A stretch of DNA of 64,000 bases from RPQJ01 sp035554635 (GTDB lineage: Bacteria; Pseudomonadota; Gammaproteobacteria; Steroidobacterales; Steroidobacteraceae). This document shows, one piece after another, positions 62,558 through 64,000 of this stretch. The notes beneath the pieces are model-generated. The model did no database searches. It was not told the DNA's origin and saw only the letters and a list, made by a program, of their open reading frames with translations. The stretch lies in the NCBI GenBank assembly GCA_035554635.1, contig DATMIB010000004.1, positions 1 to 64,000 on the forward strand. Direction: 5' to 3'. Positions within the stretch are counted from its first letter, which is position 1, and the number at the start of each line of letters is the position of its first letter. The position numbers and the translations under genes are program-made.

Positions 62558-63366
62558 TGCGACGCTCGTTCGCCGGCGCGACCGTCGTCGTCAGCGGTGC
62601 GGGCGGTGGCCTCGGCCGGGCGCTGGCGCTGTCCTTTGCCAGTGCGGGCGCGCAGTTGGTGCTGCTCGACCGTGACGCGGCGGCTGCTACGCGCGTCGCC
62701 GGCGAGATCGCTGCACGCGGCCACGCGGCCGCGCTGGCCTGTCACTGCGACGTCACCGACGAGGCTGCCTGTGCCGCCGCGGTGGCCGCCGCGGAAGAGC
62801 GCTTCGGTCGCATCGACGTGCTCGTCAACAACGCCGGCATCACCCACCGCAGCGCTTTCGAAGCGACGCGCACGGACGTCCTCCGGCGCGTCATGGACGT
62901 CAACCTGTTCGGTGCAGTGCACCTGACGCGGGCCGCGTTGCCCGCGCTCAAGCGACGACGCGGACTCATCGTCGTGATCTCGAGCGTCGCCGGCTACACG
63001 CCGCTGCTCGCACGAACCGGTTACGCGGCAAGCAAGCACGCGCTGCACGGCCTGTTCTCGAGCCTGCGCACGGAGCTCGCAGCCGACGGTGTCGGCGTGC
63101 TGCTGGCGTGCCCGTCATTCACGGCGACGGACATCGACCGCCATGCGCTCGGCGCGACGGGCGCGCCGGCGACGCATGCGCAGGTGGTGATCGGTCGCCG
63201 CTTGTCCCCGCAGGCGGTCGCCGACCGTATCGTGCACGCGGCCGCGCGCAACCGCCGTCACGTGCTGATCGGCCGGACCGCGCATGTCGCCTGGTGGCTG
63301 CACCGGCTTGCCCCGGCGCTGTACGAACGCCTGATGGCGCGGCGCCTGCGTGCGGAAATGCGTTGA
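62557..63366 (+). CDS. Short-chain dehydrogenase/reductase
   Basis: The 269-residue classical SDR has the cofactor motif SGAGGGLGRAL (residues 13-23), VLVNNAGITHRS, the catalytic serine in VVISSVAGY and YAASKHAL with the Tyr-x3-Lys pair. The C-terminal extension (RRHVLIGRTAHVAWWLHRLAP) is typical of SDRs acting on lipid or steroid-like substrates. It starts in a TGATG overlap with the epimerase gene, so the two reductases are made together. The exact substrate is not known. Confidence 0.88.
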   Translation: MRRSFAGATVVVSGAGGGLGRALALSFASAGAQLVLLDRDAAAATRVAGEIAARGHAAALACHCDVTDEAACAAAVAAAEERFGRIDVLVNNAGITHRSAFEATRTDVLRRVMDVNLFGAVHLTRAALPALKRRRGLIVVISSVAGYTPLLARTGYAASKHALHGLFSSLRTELAADGVGVLLACPSFTATDIDRHALGATGAPATHAQVVIGRRLSPQAVADRIVHAAARNRRHVLIGRTAHVAWWLHRLAPALYERLMARRLRAEMR

Positions 63367-63590
63367 TACCGGCGCCGTGTGGGCGGCGACTGTCGACGCG
63401 GCGATCGGCGCGCACCGAGCCCGATCCTGCCCAATCGGCGCGTTCGCGCTCACTGTGGGGAGCGAAGCCAGTATCATCCACCGATGCTGGCGACGACTCC
63501 CAACGACCCACGCGCCCCGCTCGAGGGGCTGGGTGCGCGCGGCATGCGGCGACCGCTGACGGCTGCATCGAAGGCGACACGCGCCGCCGC

Positions 63591-64000
63591 ATGAAGCGAC
63601 CCCACCTGCACCTGCCGCGCCCCCCGGACGCGGGTCGTCGCCTGTCCGAGATGTTCGCGGCGATCGCCAACGACCCGGACCGCGACCACATCGCGGTCGC
63701 CGACATCCGCAATGCGATGGGCGACCGCGCCTTCGGCGCGATGATGTTCGTGTTCGCGGCCCCCAACACGCTGCCGGTCAACGTGCCCGGCGTCTCCGCT
63801 GTGCTCGGCCTGCCGTTGCTGTTTCTCTCGCTGCAACTGATGTTCGGCGTCTCGGTGCCGTGGCTGCCGCAATTCCTCGTCCGCCGCACGATCCGTCGCC
63901 AGGACTTCGCGCGCGTGATGAAGCACGTCGTGCCGTGGATCCGGCGGGTCGAGCGACTGCTGCGCCCGCGCGCCGAGTTCCTCGCGGTCGGGCCGATCGA
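63591..64000 (+). CDS. ExoD-like exopolysaccharide synthesis protein (partial, runs off right edge)
   Basis: From the ATG at 63591 the frame stays open to the window end (136 codons). The visible part contains GDRAFGAMMFVFAAPNTLP and NVPGVSAVLGLPLLFLSLQL, the two glycine/proline-rich hydrophobic segments that mark ExoD proteins, then PWLPQFLVRRTIRRQDF. ExoD is a membrane protein needed for normal exopolysaccharide production in rhizobia; its molecular role is unclear. The gene is incomplete here and starts 224 bases after the SDR gene. No strong ribosome binding site was seen. Confidence 0.85.
   Translation, partial: MKRPHLHLPRPPDAGRRLSEMFAAIANDPDRDHIAVADIRNAMGDRAFGAMMFVFAAPNTLPVNVPGVSAVLGLPLLFLSLQLMFGVSVPWLPQFLVRRTIRRQDFARVMKHVVPWIRRVERLLRPRAEFLAVGPI

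Overview
The window is very GC-rich, densely coded DNA (intergenic gaps mostly under 200 bp, many ATGA or GTGA gene overlaps). Several gene families point to a member of the Pseudomonadota, probably a gammaproteobacterium: a glutathione-type formaldehyde detoxification pair, a GcvA-like LysR regulator, DUF454 and YiiD-type proteins, hydrogenase accessory proteins of the HyaE/HybE type, and an OmpW/OmpA outer membrane protein. No rRNA, tRNA, CRISPR array, phage gene or transposase was seen. The species cannot be named from this sequence alone.

Layout. 1-11.7 kb: the distal part of a complex I operon (nuoD to nuoN, every junction overlapping or nearly so). Its NuoD and NuoI wording and its very short NuoG differ from the usual gammaproteobacterial type. 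11.7-19.5 kb: small housekeeping and envelope genes (CBS protein, DUF454, thioesterase, D-Ala-D-Ala dipeptidase lipoprotein), an acyl-CoA ligase, an MsbA-like ABC exporter with a GNAT gene, and an exported beta-propeller. 19.5-21.3 kb: an exported Arg/Glu-rich protein and an orphan pair of hydrogenase accessory genes. 21.4-27.6 kb, minus strand: permease, glutamine-synthetase-like ligase, aldehyde dehydrogenase and iron alcohol dehydrogenase. These fit a gamma-glutamylated ethanolamine (or similar amine) catabolic route. 27.8-38.1 kb: DUF481 protein, phosphoketolase, MscS channel, DUF885 lipoprotein, an exported methyltransferase-like protein, and an OmpW-OmpA chimera.

38.5-50.7 kb: KefB-type antiporter with DUF2891, WYL regulator, PhoX-like lipoprotein, an exported VNG-repeat protein, the frmA/frmB formaldehyde pair, two GSTs, a VOC protein and a Pat-type GNAT. 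50.7-53.7 kb, minus strand: a coupled set of sulfotransferase-like protein, fold-type-IV aminotransferase homologue lacking its PLP lysine, and DUF1330 protein, followed by a second exported methyltransferase-like protein. 53.8-58.7 kb: LysR regulator divergent from a coupled trehalose/glucan operon otsB-GH15-otsA. 58.8-64 kb: a ThDP-dependent enzyme with an altered metal motif, a BASS-family transporter, an epimerase, an SDR, and an ExoD-like gene cut by the window edge.

Two kinds of non-coding structure recur. A REP-like palindromic repeat occurs about seven times in gaps between genes, and there are two long imperfect inverted repeats (13994-14115 and 24545-24680).
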